Positions 36,797 to 47,181 of a stretch of DNA of 64,000 nt are shown here, piece by piece. The stretch spans positions 62,001 to 126,000 of the forward strand of contig NZ_AOFD01000001.1 of assembly GCF_000332815.1 (NCBI RefSeq). The letters are read 5' to 3'. How positions within the stretch are numbered: position 1 is the first letter of the stretch; every line of letters starts with the position of its first letter. The stretch comes from Arthrobacter nitrophenolicus. Lineage in GTDB: Bacteria; Actinomycetota; Actinomycetes; Actinomycetales; Micrococcaceae. The notes under the pieces were generated by a model, which was not told where the DNA came from, made no database searches, and saw only the letters and a list, made by a program, of their open reading frames with translations. The position numbers and the translations under genes are program-made.

Positions 36797-37615
36797 TCAG
36801 AGTTTGGCGATGATATCGGCGAGGAGTTTGGAGATCCGCGGGCCTGCTGCCTGTCCCGATTCGATGACCTCCTGGTGGCTGAGCGGCTGCGGGCTGATGC
36901 CGGCGGCCAGGTTGGTGACCAGGGAAATCCCGAACACCTCCATGCCCGCATGCCGCCCCGCGATGGCCTCCAGCGCCGTCGACATGCCGACCAGATCAGC
37001 GCCAATCCGCTTGGCATACTGCACTTCCGCCGGCGTCTCGTAATGGGGCCCGCTGAACTGGGCATAGACCCCTTCGTCAAGGGTGGGGTCCACCTCACGG
37101 GCAAGGGTGCGGACCCGGGAGGAATAGAGATCTGTCAGGTCCACGAAGGTGGCCCCCTCCAGCGGGGATGCCGCGGTGAGGTTTATGTGATCTTTGATGA
37201 GTACCGGCGTGCCCGGAGCCCAGTCCTCGTTGAGCCCGCCGCAGCCGTTGGTGAGGACCAGCGTGCGGCAGCCTGCGGCGGCCGCGGTGCGGATCCCGTG
37301 CACAACGGCCCGCACCCCCTTGCCTTCGTAGTAGTGGGTCCTGGCGCCCAGGACCAGCGCGCGCTTGCCGTCCCTGGCGAGCACGGAGCGGATGGTGCCA
37401 ACATGCCCTTCAACAGCGGGGGCGTGGAAACCGGGGACTTCTTCAGCGGACAGGGTGGCGGTGGTTTCACCGATCAGGTCGGCGGCGGCGCCCCAGCCGG
37501 AGCCAAGCACCAGCGCCACGTCGTGGCGGTCCACCCCTGTTTCTTCGGCGATGTAATCGGCAGCGGCGCGGGCCGCGGCAAACGGATCCGTGTTCAGGAA
37601 GTCTGTTGTACTCAC
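36797..37615 (-). CDS. punA: Purine nucleoside phosphorylase (trimeric type)
   Basis: A 272-residue PNP of the trimeric low-molecular-mass class; it splits inosine and guanosine with phosphate. Motifs: VALVLGSGWGAAADLIG, the phosphate-binding GARTHYYEG, LVLTNGCGGLN, FSGPHYETPAEV, and the base-recognition segment GADLVGMSTALEAIAGRHAG. The start is GTG at 37615 with TAACTT exactly 6 nt before it and no Shine-Dalgarno sequence, so the mRNA is probably leaderless. It is divergent from lpdA and followed by the mutase; deoC is elsewhere in the window. Confidence 0.97.
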   Translation of the reverse strand: MSTTDFLNTDPFAAARAAADYIAEETGVDRHDVALVLGSGWGAAADLIGETTATLSAEEVPGFHAPAVEGHVGTIRSVLARDGKRALVLGARTHYYEGKGVRAVVHGIRTAAAAGCRTLVLTNGCGGLNEDWAPGTPVLIKDHINLTAASPLEGATFVDLTDLYSSRVRTLAREVDPTLDEGVYAQFSGPHYETPAEVQYAKRIGADLVGMSTALEAIAGRHAGMEVFGISLVTNLAAGISPQPLSHQEVIESGQAAGPRISKLLADIIAKL

Positions 37616-37718
37616 CAGTACAAGTTATCCTGCCGCTCCTGTTGCACCCGCCACAGGCGGCCGCGGCGGAGCATGGAATTCTTGGTGCTGCGGCAGTGAT
37701 GGGCGAGAATGATTGATT

Positions 37719-39134
37719 GTGACTACGCATCCAGATTTCAGTTCACCCCGCATCGCAATCCTGGGAGGTGGTCCGGGCGGATACGAGGCCGCCATGGTGG
37801 CCGCCTCGCTGGGAGCACAGGTCACCATCATCGAGCGTGCGGGCCTGGGCGGCTCCGCCGTCCTGACGGACGTTGTGCCGTCCAAGACCCTGATCGCCAC
37901 CGCGGACCTGATGACGCGCGTTGCCGAGGCAGGCGAACTGGGCGTGAAGTTCGACGTCGACGGCGGCGATTTCGTTCCGGTGATGCGGGCCGACCTGAAG
38001 CACATCAATGACCGCCTGCTGAACCTTGCCCGGAGCCAGTCGAAGGACATCCACGACGGCCTCGAGGGCCAGGGCGTGCGCATCCTGACCGGTTCCGGCC
38101 GGCTGCTGGACAACCACACCATCGAGGTCATCACGCTGGACGGCACCGAGATCGTGGAGGCGGACACTATCCTGCTGGCGGTCGGCGCGCATCCGCGCGA
38201 GCTGCCCACCGCCCGGCCGGACGGTGAACGCATCCTGAACTGGACCCAGATCTACAACCTGGATGAGCTGCCCGAGGACCTGATCGTGGTGGGCTCCGGT
38301 GTCACCGGCGCGGAATTCGCCTCCGCCTACAACGGCCTTGGCTCCAAGGTCACGCTGGTCTCCAGCCGCGACCGCGTGCTGCCCGGCTCCGATGTGGACG
38401 CCGCCGTGGTGCTGGAGGAAGTGTTCGAACGCCGCGGTGTCCGGGTTATGTCGCGTTCCCGCGCGGAATCCGTGGAACGCACGGAGGACGGCGTGGTGGT
38501 CACCCTCAGCGACGGCTCCAAGGTGACGGGCAGCCACTGCCTGCTCTGCCTGGGCTCCATTCCCAACACTGCCGGCATCGGGCTGGAAGAGGCGGGCGTG
38601 GCCCTGAGCGAAAGCGGCCACATCAAGGTCGACGGCGTCTCCCGCACCAGTGCGCCGAACATCTACGCCGCCGGCGACTGCACGGGTGTCCTGCCGCTGG
38701 CCTCCGTGGCAGCCATGCAGGGCCGGATCGCCGTCGCGCACTTCATGGGTGACGTCGTTACTCCGCTGAAGCTGCACCAGGTGGCCTCCAACATCTTCAC
38801 GTCCCCCGAGATCGCCAACGTGGGCGTTTCGGAAGCCGAGATCGAGTCGGGCAAGTACCAGGGCGACGTGGTGAAGCTTTCGCTGCGCAGCAACGCCCGG
38901 GCCAAGATGCGCAACGCCCGGGACGGGTTCGTGAAAATCTTCGCCCGCAAGGGATCCGGCACGGTGATCGGCGGCGTGGTGGTAGGCCCCAACGCGTCGG
39001 AGCTGATCTTCCCCATTTCCATCGCCGTGAAGCAGAAACTGCATGTGGACGATGTGGCAAGCACCTTCACTGTGTACCCGTCGCTGACCGGATCCATTTC
39101 CGAGGCGGCCCGGCGCCTGCACGTGCACCTGTAA
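37719..39134 (+). CDS. lpdA: NAD(P)H-quinone dehydrogenase LpdA
   Basis: A 471-residue flavoprotein of the disulfide reductase family. FAD motif ILGGGPGGYEAAMVAA, NAD(P) motif VVGSGVTGAEFASAYNG, and the second FAD motif IYAAGDCTGVLPLA are intact. The redox-active CxxxxC pair of lipoamide dehydrogenase is absent: the segment reads GLGGSAVLTDVVPSK. This matches M. tuberculosis Rv3303c, a quinone reductase, not a true lipoamide dehydrogenase. GTG 37719 (VTTHPDFSSP) is the probable start; a TTG at 37713 is in frame. A GAGAAT hexamer lies 8 nt upstream. Confidence 0.92.
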   Translation: MTTHPDFSSPRIAILGGGPGGYEAAMVAASLGAQVTIIERAGLGGSAVLTDVVPSKTLIATADLMTRVAEAGELGVKFDVDGGDFVPVMRADLKHINDRLLNLARSQSKDIHDGLEGQGVRILTGSGRLLDNHTIEVITLDGTEIVEADTILLAVGAHPRELPTARPDGERILNWTQIYNLDELPEDLIVVGSGVTGAEFASAYNGLGSKVTLVSSRDRVLPGSDVDAAVVLEEVFERRGVRVMSRSRAESVERTEDGVVVTLSDGSKVTGSHCLLCLGSIPNTAGIGLEEAGVALSESGHIKVDGVSRTSAPNIYAAGDCTGVLPLASVAAMQGRIAVAHFMGDVVTPLKLHQVASNIFTSPEIANVGVSEAEIESGKYQGDVVKLSLRSNARAKMRNARDGFVKIFARKGSGTVIGGVVVGPNASELIFPISIAVKQKLHVDDVASTFTVYPSLTGSISEAARRLHVHL

Positions 39135-39270
39135 CGCCAGGTAACCGGGAGGCGGCGGGGGTCTGGACCCTGCCGCTGCCGCCTGCATAGACTCCTTCAA
39201 GGACCGGCCGGGAATTCCCTAACGAATTTCCGGCCGTCCCTGCATCAGCCGACGACGCGAGGAGAATCCC

Positions 39271-39528
39271 ATGGAACTGCAGGACGTCAAATGGAACGGG
39301 CAGGCACGCGAGAAAATCCTGCTGGACGCCGACAGGGCGCTGCAGGAAGCGGTCCGTGAAGCAGCATCGTCCCTTTCCGACGCCGGCAAGGATGAGGTGT
39401 ACAAGTTCCTGTACGAGAAGCTGAAGCCGCAGTTCGTGGACTTCCAGCCGGGACCGGACCTCACCCAGTACGCGGAAGCAGTGGCCGGCGGCGAATTCTC
39501 CGCCGCCGAAGCCCGGGCCGAGGGGTAG
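39271..39528 (+). CDS. Hypothetical protein
   Basis: An 85-residue soluble protein, highly charged and mostly helical (ILLDADRALQEAVREAASSL, DEVYKFLYEKLKP). AGGAG precedes the ATG. It is 8 nt before a PspC-domain gene and likely cotranscribed. I do not recognise the family; no motif indicates function. Confidence 0.75.
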   Translation: MELQDVKWNGQAREKILLDADRALQEAVREAASSLSDAGKDEVYKFLYEKLKPQFVDFQPGPDLTQYAEAVAGGEFSAAEARAEG

Positions 39529-39536
39529 GCGGAACG

Positions 39537-39722
39537 ATGGCAATGGCTCTTGAACGGCCCCGCCGCGGCAAGATGATCGGCGGCGTCTGCGCAGCGCTCT
39601 CGGCCCGGTTCGGCCTTCCGAAGTTCCTGGTGCGGTTGGCGTTCGTGATCTTCGGCCTGGTGGGGATCGGCGAACTGGTCTACATCGCGCTGTGGATCAT
39701 TATCCCGAAGGCGCCGGCATAG
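39537..39722 (+). CDS. PspC-domain membrane protein
   Basis: A 61-residue protein that is essentially a single PspC domain: RPRRGKMIGGVCAALSARFG followed by one hydrophobic helix (LVRLAFVIFGLVGIGELVYI) ending in IIPKAP. Such proteins are linked to membrane stress sensing in Gram-positives. It lies 8 nt after the previous gene and ends at a strong terminator. Confidence 0.9.
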   Translation: MAMALERPRRGKMIGGVCAALSARFGLPKFLVRLAFVIFGLVGIGELVYIALWIIIPKAPA

Positions 39723-39732
39723 CAAACAAAGC

Positions 39733-39767
39733 AATGGGTTGGCCCCTAAAAGGGGCCAACCCATTTT
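39733..39767. terminator. Rho-independent terminator after the PspC gene
   Basis: AATGGGTTGGCCCC (39733-39746) pairs with GGGGCCAACCCATT (39752-39765) around TAAAA, followed by TT. It also suits the convergent minus-strand gene. Confidence 0.95.
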
Positions 39768-39771
39768 GCGT

Positions 39772-40086
39772 TCATGGTGCCGGCGGGTGGAATGCTTCCG
39801 GGTACGGCATCAGATGGCCGTTGCACGCCATGCCTGGGTGTTCACCTATGGACTTGGCGAAAGCGGGATCGAACTCGGGAAGCTTAATGAGCTGGCCGTA
39901 GGACTGCACGCGGCCCCCGAAGGGGTACTCCTCGTTGGGGTCGTCGTTGAGCCCCGAGAACGAACAGATGGAGTTGGCGTGTTCGGGGCCCCTCTCGGAC
40001 TGCCCCGCGGCAGTGGCAGGAGCGGCAACTGATCCGACGAGGGCCAGCGTGCAGACGGCAGCCCCAAGCAAGGATTTCTTGTGCAT
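39772..40086 (-). CDS. Small secreted protein, unknown function
   Basis: A 104-residue protein with a clear signal peptide (MHKKSLLGAAVCTLALVGSV, cleavage after APATAA). The mature part is about 77 residues with two cysteines (NSICSFSGLND and GMACNGHL), which could form one disulfide, and is rich in Pro, Glu and Asp. GAGG lies upstream. I do not recognise the family. Confidence 0.8.
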   Translation of the reverse strand: MHKKSLLGAAVCTLALVGSVAAPATAAGQSERGPEHANSICSFSGLNDDPNEEYPFGGRVQSYGQLIKLPEFDPAFAKSIGEHPGMACNGHLMPYPEAFHPPAP

Positions 40087-40226
40087 TGCTTACCTCATTC
40101 TGTAGGAGTTCCGCGAAACCGGGACGGGCCCGTGCGGGGACTCTATCCAGCGGCGACAGCCGGTGGAATGAGATCAGCAAATCCGTGTGGAAACCCGCAG
40201 CCTGGCACCGCGGCGGTGTACCTTAC

Positions 40227-41789
40227 TCAGGCGGCTGAGACCGCCTGAAAATGTTTTTCGATCAGCCCCTTGATGTCCTCGTGGCAGCCGCCGCAGCCGG
40301 TTCCGGCGCGGGTTGCCTTGGAGACTTCAGCCACGGTGGAGCAGCCCTCCGTGACGGCGTCCTGGATGGCAGTGCCGCTGACACCCGCGCACCGGCAGAC
40401 GGTGCCTGCAGGATCGGCCGTTCCGGCTCCGGGCAACTGGTCCGGGCCGTCCAGGCGCAGCAGCAGCGACCGGTCCGCCGGCAGTTCGGCCGAACGCTCA
40501 AACAGTCCCACGAGTTCGGCGGCGGTCCGGGGCATGCCCACCGCCACCAGCCCTTCCAGGACACCGCCCCGGGTGGTCATCTTCACGTAGCGGCCGTGTT
40601 CCGGATCCGCCCACTGGGCCACCTGGAGCCGGGGACGCCCGTTCACGGCGCCAGCGTTCAAGGCTTCGTCATCCCAGGGATCGGCGCTGTTGTCGCCGGC
40701 CACGGCCATGTTCAGGCCGCGGGCCTTCAAAACAATCACGCCGGCCTGTTCCGCCGGCAGTTCCGGGAGGACCTCTGCGTCGTCGAGGGCGCCGGAGGCG
40801 AGCAGGGTCAGGTACTCCGCCAGCCATTCGGCCTGGCGCCAGCCGGGACCCACCAGGCCGGACGGACCCTTGGCGTTGCGGCAGGCCGAGCAGTCCGGGT
40901 CCGGGCAGCGCACCTCCGCGCAGTCGCCGATGGCGAAGATGTGCGGCTCATGGTGGGCGCGGAGCCGGTGGTCCACGAGGATGCCTGCAGCGGTGGACAG
41001 CCCGCAGCCTTCGGCCAGTTCGGTGCGGGGACGGACGCCGCATGAGATGACCAGGAGGTCGCCGTCGATCGCCGAACCGTCATCGAGCAGCAACGCCGAG
41101 AAACCGCCGTCGGGCGCGTTGTGTTCAACACCGGTGGATCGCGCGTTTCCGGCCATCCGGACGCCGCAGCGGCGCAGCCCTGCAGCCAGCACGGCGCCGC
41201 CGCCGCGGTCGATGTTGCGTCCCAGCGGGTGCGGGCCGTTGTGGACCACCGTCACTGTGGCGCCTTCCTCGGCCGCGGCGAGGGCTGTTTCCAGGCCCAG
41301 GACACCGCCGCCCAGGACCACCACGCGCTTGCCGCCGTCCACCGCCCGCCGGAGCACGTCGGCGTCGCGAAGGTCGCGCAGGGCCGTCACGCCTGCCGGC
41401 AGGACCGGGGAGGTGGGGTCCGGGTTGACGCCCGTCAGGTTGGGGATGACCGGACGCGAACCGGTGGCGAACACCAGCCGGTCATAGTGGACGGAGTCGC
41501 CACCGGACAGGAGGACCTGCTGCCGGGCGCGGTCCACGCGCCGGACCCGGACGCCCAGGCGGACGTCAACGCCCTCGGCCACCAGGGCGGCGGCGTCGGA
41601 GAGGGCGAGGGCGTCGGCCGTGGTGCGGCCAACTCCGAGGTCCGCCACCAGGACGCGGTTGTAGGCGGCTTCAGCTTCCTCGCCCACCACGGTCAGTCCC
41701 GCGTGTCCGGCACGTACGGCGGGGAGGAGTTCGTCAACCAGCCGGGCAGCCACCGGGCCGAATCCAACAATGACAACCTGCTCGCTCAT
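40227..41789 (-). CDS. nasC: FAD-dependent nitrate reductase electron-transfer subunit
   Basis: A 520-residue protein: FAD domain (VVIVGFGPVAARLVDELLPA), NAD(P) domain (VVVLGGGVLGLETALAAAEE), second FAD motif (IFAIGDCAEVRCPDPDCSAC, with an unusual Cys cluster), and a C-terminal BFD-like [2Fe-2S] domain (TVCRCAGVSG then GTGCGGC). It resembles the NADH-linked electron-transfer component of assimilatory nitrate reductase and probably feeds NasA. ATG 41789 overlaps the nasA stop by 4 nt (ATGA), so the two are coupled. The name nasC versus nasB varies between organisms. Confidence 0.88.
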   Translation of the reverse strand: MSEQVVIVGFGPVAARLVDELLPAVRAGHAGLTVVGEEAEAAYNRVLVADLGVGRTTADALALSDAAALVAEGVDVRLGVRVRRVDRARQQVLLSGGDSVHYDRLVFATGSRPVIPNLTGVNPDPTSPVLPAGVTALRDLRDADVLRRAVDGGKRVVVLGGGVLGLETALAAAEEGATVTVVHNGPHPLGRNIDRGGGAVLAAGLRRCGVRMAGNARSTGVEHNAPDGGFSALLLDDGSAIDGDLLVISCGVRPRTELAEGCGLSTAAGILVDHRLRAHHEPHIFAIGDCAEVRCPDPDCSACRNAKGPSGLVGPGWRQAEWLAEYLTLLASGALDDAEVLPELPAEQAGVIVLKARGLNMAVAGDNSADPWDDEALNAGAVNGRPRLQVAQWADPEHGRYVKMTTRGGVLEGLVAVGMPRTAAELVGLFERSAELPADRSLLLRLDGPDQLPGAGTADPAGTVCRCAGVSGTAIQDAVTEGCSTVAEVSKATRAGTGCGGCHEDIKGLIEKHFQAVSAA

Positions 41790-44009
41790 GAGGCCTCCGT
41801 CGTTTGAAGCATTTTGCTGGACAGGGGTGCAGCCACGGCCCGCACCCAAACCTTGTTGAATTTGAACTCAGGCATTCCGGATGTCGGGTCCGTGGCGGCC
41901 TCTGTCAGCCGGTTTGCGCTGCCCAGGCCGGGGAAGTGGAACGGCAGGAAGACAGTGTCCGGCCGGATGTCGGTGCTGAGCTCGGCCTTGCACACCACCT
42001 CGCCGCGCTCGTTCGCCACGGACACCAAAGAGCCGGCCATGATGCCCATGGCCTCGGCGGCCGCGGGGTGGACCTGGACCATCGCCTCGGGCTGGGATGC
42101 CAGCAGTTCGGTGACACGGCGTGTCTGCGCACCCGACTGGTAGTGCTCCAGGAGCCGGCCGGTGATGAGGGTCATGGTTTTCGCTGCCGGGTCAGGGCTG
42201 GCGGCAGGCGTACGACGGCGGCGGGGGACCACGGCGGTCATCACGCTTTGCCGTCCGGGTGGGCGAAGCGGTCCCGGAACAGCCGGGGCGTGCCCGTGCT
42301 GCCGGCAGGGTAGGGCCAGTAGGCGGCTTCCCCGCGGTCCAGCATCGCGTAATCGATGCCTGAGTAGTCGGCCAGGCCACCGGCGGAGGCGAGGCGCAGT
42401 TCCTCGAAGACGGTTTCGGGGTCCTCGCTGTATGTGGACGGGGCGTCCAGCCGCTCCGCGAGCCGCGCCATGATCCACAGTTCGCTGCGGGCACCGGCGG
42501 GCGGGGCCAGGGCCCGGCGGCGGCGAAGGACCCGTCCTTCGAGGTTCGTGAGGGTGCCTTCCTCCTCGGCCCACTGGAGCACCGGAGGATGAGATCGGCC
42601 TCTGCGGCGGTCTCCGACATGAAGAAATCGCAGACCACCAGGAAGTCCAGGCTCCGCAGGCCGGCGGTCACAGCGTTCGCGTCAGGGGAGGCCACCACCA
42701 CGTTGGAGGCATGGATGAACAGGCACCGGACGCCGTCGGGCTGTCCCAGCGACTTCAGCAGCTGGACCGCGGGCAGGCCGGGACCGGGAATGGTTTCCTC
42801 CGGAACACCCCAGACGCGGGCCATGTGGGCGCGGGCGGCGGGGTCGGTGATCTTGCGGTAGCCGGGCAGCTGGTCGGCCTTCTGGCCGTGCTCGCGGCCG
42901 CCCTGGCCGTTCCCCTGGCCGGTGAGCGTGCCATAGCCGCTGCGTGCGGACCCGGGCAGGCCCAGCAGGAGGCTGAGGTTGATGGCCGCGGTGGCGGTGT
43001 CGGTACCGTCCGTGTGCTGTTCCACGCCGCGGCCGGTGAGGATGTAGCTGCCGCCCTGGCGGGCGCCGGCGGCAAGCCTGCGGGCGGTTTCCCGGATGAG
43101 GTCGGCGGGGACGCCGGTGAGGGACTGGACGCGTTCGGGCCAGAAGGAGTTGACGCTGCGGACCACGGCGCTGTAGCCCGCAGTGCGTTCCTCGACGAAG
43201 GCCGTGTCCACCAGGCCTTCGTGGATGACCACGTGGGAGATGCCCAGCAGGAGGGTGAGGTCGGTGCCCGGCAGGGGCTGGAGGTGGAGGCCCCCGCCGT
43301 CGGCCGTGAAGGCGGCCGTGGCGGAGCGGCGCGGATCCACCACAATCAGCCCGCCGGCGTCGCGCGCTCCCTTGAGGTGCTGGACGAAGGGCGGCATGGT
43401 TTCGGCCACGTTGGAACCGAGCATGAGGATGGTGCTGGCGGTGTCCAGGGCCTCCAGCGGGAAGGGCAGCCCGCGGTCCACGCCGAAGGCGCGCATTCCG
43501 GCGGCCGCCGCGGAGGACATGCAGAAGCGGCCGTTGTAGTCGATGCGCGAGGTGCGCAGGGCCAGCCGGGCAAATTTGCCCAGCATGTAGGCCTTTTCGT
43601 TGGTGAGCCCGCCGCCGCCGAACACGCCGACGGCGTCGGCACCGTAGCGTGCGCGCGCGTCCCGGACGGCGGAGGCGGCCAGGTCCAGGGCGTGGTCCCA
43701 GCTGATGGGCCGGTGCACGCCGTCGGGACCTTTGAGGAGGGGCTCGGTGATCCGGCCCGGGTGGTTCAGGAGGGTTGCGGAGGTCCAGCCCTTGCGGCAC
43801 AGGCCTCCCCGGTTGGTGGGGAAATCGCGTCCGCTGACCTCAAGGGCGGCAGGTGCCGCGGCTGCCGGGGCGGAGGAGTGCAGGGTGGGCAGGAGCGGCA
43901 CGGGGACTGGCCCCGGCTGGGGAGCCGGGGCCAGTTCCGCTGGAGACGTGAGCGTCATGGCGCACTGCAGGGCGCAGTAAGGGCAGTGCGTGTCGGCGCT
44001 GTTGGTCAT
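41786..44009 (-). CDS. nasA: Assimilatory nitrate reductase catalytic subunit (two frameshifts)
   Basis: A molybdopterin oxidoreductase reducing nitrate to nitrite, about 740 residues when repaired. The N-terminal [4Fe-4S] cysteines are in [12 protein letters not shown] and [10 protein letters not shown]. Mo-bis-MGD segments include [20 protein letters not shown] and [11 protein letters not shown]. Near the C-terminus are [19 protein letters not shown] and [18 protein letters not shown]. The frame breaks near 42585 (CTCCGG should be CTCCCGG, giving [13 protein letters not shown]) and near 42242, after HPDGKA. ATG 44009 is one base after the narK stop. Both lesions look like missing bases, and the repaired protein is complete. 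Confidence 0.9.
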
Positions 44010-44010
44010 G

Positions 44011-45479
44011 TTAGACGTGTCCCATCGCATTTCGGTTGGCGTTGCGGATGTAGCAGAACCAGCAGACGGCGAGCATCAGGCGTAGGCCGCGACGAAGCCG
44101 TAGAAGGCCGGGGTGTAGGAGCCGCTGGCCGAGTTCGATGCGTTCAGCACCTGCGGGATGACGAAACCGCCGTAGGCGCCGATGGCGGAAATCAGGCCCA
44201 GTGCCGAGGAGGCCAGGCGCTGGGTGGCCACCGAGCTTGCCCCGGATTTCGCTGCCCGGCTGGAAGTGGCGAAGATGACCGGGATCATGCGGTAGGTGGC
44301 GCCGTTTCCGAAGCCGCTGGCGGTGAAGAGCATCAGGAAGAGGACCAGGAAGAGCCAGAAGTTCTTCAGCGGCAGGGTCCAGATCATGGTCAGGGTGATG
44401 ACGCCCATGGCGGCGAAGGCGGTCACGGTCATCCGGGCTCCACCCATGCGGTCTGCCATGCGTCCGCCGTAGGGGCGGGCCAGGGAGCCCACCAGGGGGC
44501 CGAGGAACGCGAGCGAGAGGGCGACGGTACCGACGGCGATCGAGGAGAACTCCGGGAAGTAGTCCTTGATGAGCTTGGGGAACACGCCGGCGAAGCCGAT
44601 GAAGGAGCCGAAGGTGCCGATGTACAGCAGCGCCATGATCCACAGGTGCGGTTCCTTGAGCGCCGCGACGGAGCCGGCCACGTCACCCTTGGCACTGGTG
44701 AGGTTGTCCATGTACTTCCAGGCGCCGAAGGCGGCGAGCAGGATCAGCGGGACCCACATCCAGCCCGCAATGGGCAGGTTGACGGTGCCCGCGGCCAGGA
44801 GGGTGATGGCGATCGGAACGGCGAGCTGCGCGACGGCGGCACCGACGTTTCCGCCCGCGGCGTTCAGTCCCAGCGCCCAGCCCTTTTCGCGGGCCGGGTA
44901 GAAGAAGGTGATGTTCGCCATGGAGCTGGCGAAGTTGCCGCCGCCGAAACCGGCCAGGGCGGCGATCAGCAGCATGACACCGAACGGCGTTTCCGGATTG
45001 GAGACACACAGGGCCAGGCCGATGGAGGGGATCAGGAGCAGCAGGGCCGAGACGATGGTCCAGTTGCGGCCGCCGAAGCGGGGGACCATGAAGGTGTAGG
45101 GGATGCGGAGCGTGGCGCCAACCAGGCTGGGCATCGAGATGAGCCAGAAGATTTCCGACGTGGAGAAGGTGAATCCGGCGGCGGGGAGCTGGACCACCAC
45201 GATGGACCACAGCTGCCAGACGACAAAACCGAGGAATTCGGCGAAGATGGACCAGTTCAGGTTGCGGCGGGCGATGGAGCGGCCTGCGGTTTCCCACTGC
45301 TCCTTGTTTTCGGCATCCCAGTTGGCAATCCAGCGGCCGGGACGGAATTCAAGGGCGGGGGCGTCAGTGGTGCGGGTAGTGCCGGGCTGTGCGCTGGCGG
45401 ATGCGGCTGCTGGCCCTTGTGCATCGTCAAGGTCCAGGGAATTGCCGGTGCCGGCATCTGCGGTGCGGTCGACAGTCAC
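44011..45479 (-). CDS. narK: Nitrate/nitrite transporter, NarK/NasA MFS type (frameshift near 44078)
   Basis: A 12-helix major facilitator of the NNP family, about 489 residues. The family signatures are GFGGGNFASSMANITFFYP and LGLNAAGGNVGAAVAQ. The written frame stops early at FVAAYA. Adding one C (GCCTGATG to GCCCTGATG) restores the last helix, ALMLAVCWFCYIRNANRNAM, and a stop at 44011-44013, immediately before nasA. The start is GTG at 45479 with GGAGG upstream. A GlnR-like array lies 50-87 nt upstream. It heads the narK-nasA-nasC operon. Confidence 0.93.
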
Positions 45480-45528
45480 GGGTTACCTCCTTCGGGGGGA
45501 TGTTGTCCTTCCAAGGTAGGGACGGCGC

Positions 45529-45566
45529 GTTTCACAGACCGACGCCGGATGTTAACGCGTTGTGAC
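45529..45566 (-). promoter_or_regulatory. GlnR-like operator upstream of narK
   Basis: On the minus strand GTCAC-n6-TTAAC-n6-CGTCG-n6-GAAAC, with half-sites at exact 11-bp steps (plus-strand starts 45529, 45540, 45551, 45562), 50-87 nt before the narK start. The first and last half-sites match the GlnR consensus and the third does not. The rest of the 45480-45757 gap holds the MHS gene promoter, which I cannot place precisely. Confidence 0.6.
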
Positions 45567-45757
45567 ATTTGCCTATCGGGCCGTTGCGGCCACCGTTAGG
45601 ACTTCCCGGAGATCCACCCAATGAGACGGACGACACGGGTCCGTATCGTGGACCTTTCGTCCATTGACTGGACCGCGGGAACTAAGATTGAACTCTAACT
45701 ATTTCGAGCCGGGGGCTGTCTGCGTCCGGCGGGTTCTCACGAAAGCGTTTACCTTTT

Positions 45758-47168
45758 ATGTCTTCCACCGATACGTCCACGCTGCCGGGCGCACCCCAGC
45801 CGGTGAACTCCCGCGGCCGCGTGATCGTCGCCAGCCTGATCGGCACCACGGTTGAGTTCTATGACTTCTATGTCTACGCCACCGCCGCGGTCCTCGTGTT
45901 CCCGCAGCTGTTCTTCCCCAGCCAGAACGAGACCACCCAGCTCCTGAGCTCCTTCGCCGTCTTCGGCGTCGCATTCATCGCCCGGCCGCTGGGCTCGATT
46001 GTCTTCGGCCACTTCGGCGACAAGTTCGGCCGCAAGGGCACCCTGGTTGCCTCGCTGCTCACCATGGGCATCGCCACCTTCCTGATCGGCTGCCTGCCTA
46101 CGGCGCTGGTGCCGGCTGGGCATTCTGGCTCCCGCCCTGCTGGTGGTCATGCGGTTTGCGCAGGGCCTGGCCCTGGGCGGCGAATGGAGCGGCGCAGCCC
46201 TCCTGGCCACCGAGAACGCACCGGCGAACAAGCGTGCAATCTACGGAACCTTCCCCCAGCTGGGGGCGCCCATCGGCTTCATCATCGCGAACGTGATCTT
46301 CCTGGTGTTCAGCTACGCATTGTCCCCGGCTGACTTCATGGCCTGGGGCTGGCGGGTTCCGTTCCTGCTCAGCGCCATCATGGTGATCATCGGGCTGTAC
46401 GTCCGCCTGAAGTTGATCGAAACCCCCGCCTTCACCAAGGTGATCGAATCCAACGAGGTGGCAAAGCTTCCCCTGGGCCGCGTGTTCAAGTCCAGCTGGC
46501 GCCAGCTGATCCTGGGAACGTTCATCATGCTCGCCACCTACGTGCTCTTCTACCTGATGACCACGTTCACCCTGACCTACGGCACCCGTCCGGCCAGCCT
46601 GGAGGCTGCCCGCGCTGCCGCCGAGAAGGCCGGCAAGCCGATGACGGAAGCCGCTGCCGCCGCCTTTGTCCCCGGCCTGGGCTACACCCGCAACGACTTC
46701 CTCTGGATGCTGATTGCCGGCGTCGTGTTCTTCGGCATCTTCACGCTCGTCTCCGGGCCGCTGGCTGAGAAGTACGGCCGCCGCAAGATGCTCCTGGCGG
46801 TTACGGGCGGGATCTTCGTGTTCGGCCTGCTGTTCGTCCCGCTCTTCAGCGGCGGGTTCGTCGGCACCATGGCGCTGCTGGTCATCGGGTTCTCGCTGAT
46901 GGGCCTCACCTTCGGCCCCATGGGTGCGCTGCTGCCCGAGTTGTTCCCCACCAACGTCCGGTACACCGGGTCCGCGGTCAGCTACAACTTCTCCAGCATC
47001 CTCGGCGCCGCGGTGGCTCCGTTCATCGCCGTCGCACTGTGGGAAGCAGCGGACGGCAGCCCCGTCCTGGTGGGTGTCTACCTGACCGCCATGGCCGTGC
47101 TCACGCTCATCGCCCTGTTCGTGAGCAAGGAAACCCGCGACGTGGACTACGAGAACAACGTGGCCTAA
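45758..47168 (+). CDS. MHS-family metabolite:H+ symporter (frameshift near 46118)
   Basis: A 12-helix MFS transporter of the metabolite:H+ symporter (MHS) group, about 469 residues. Signatures: GTTVEFYDFYVYATAAVLVF at helix 1, GSIVFGHFGDKFGRKGTLV between helices 2 and 3, and RFAQGLALGGEWSGAALLA at helix 4-5. The frame changes in VPAG-ILAPALLVVMRF: a GGG run at 46118-46120 has one G too many. Relatives carry dicarboxylates, shikimate or proline/betaine; the substrate is not predictable. It is divergent from narK and ends at a strong terminator. Confidence 0.88.
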
Positions 47169-47181
47169 CAGCCGCAGGTTG

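Noticed and set aside
37719-39134. True dihydrolipoamide dehydrogenase
   Set aside because: The redox-active cysteine pair is missing (GLGGSAVLTDVVPSK), so quinone reductase LpdA is the better call.
42192-44009. nasA as a decaying pseudogene
   Set aside because: Both breaks are repaired by single bases and the rest retains all cofactor sites. Neighbours narK and nasC are otherwise intact and coupled.
42711-45599. A 962-codon open frame antisense to nasA and narK
   Set aside because: It is the complement of two clearly coding genes, has a biased Gly/Glu/Asp composition and no domain.
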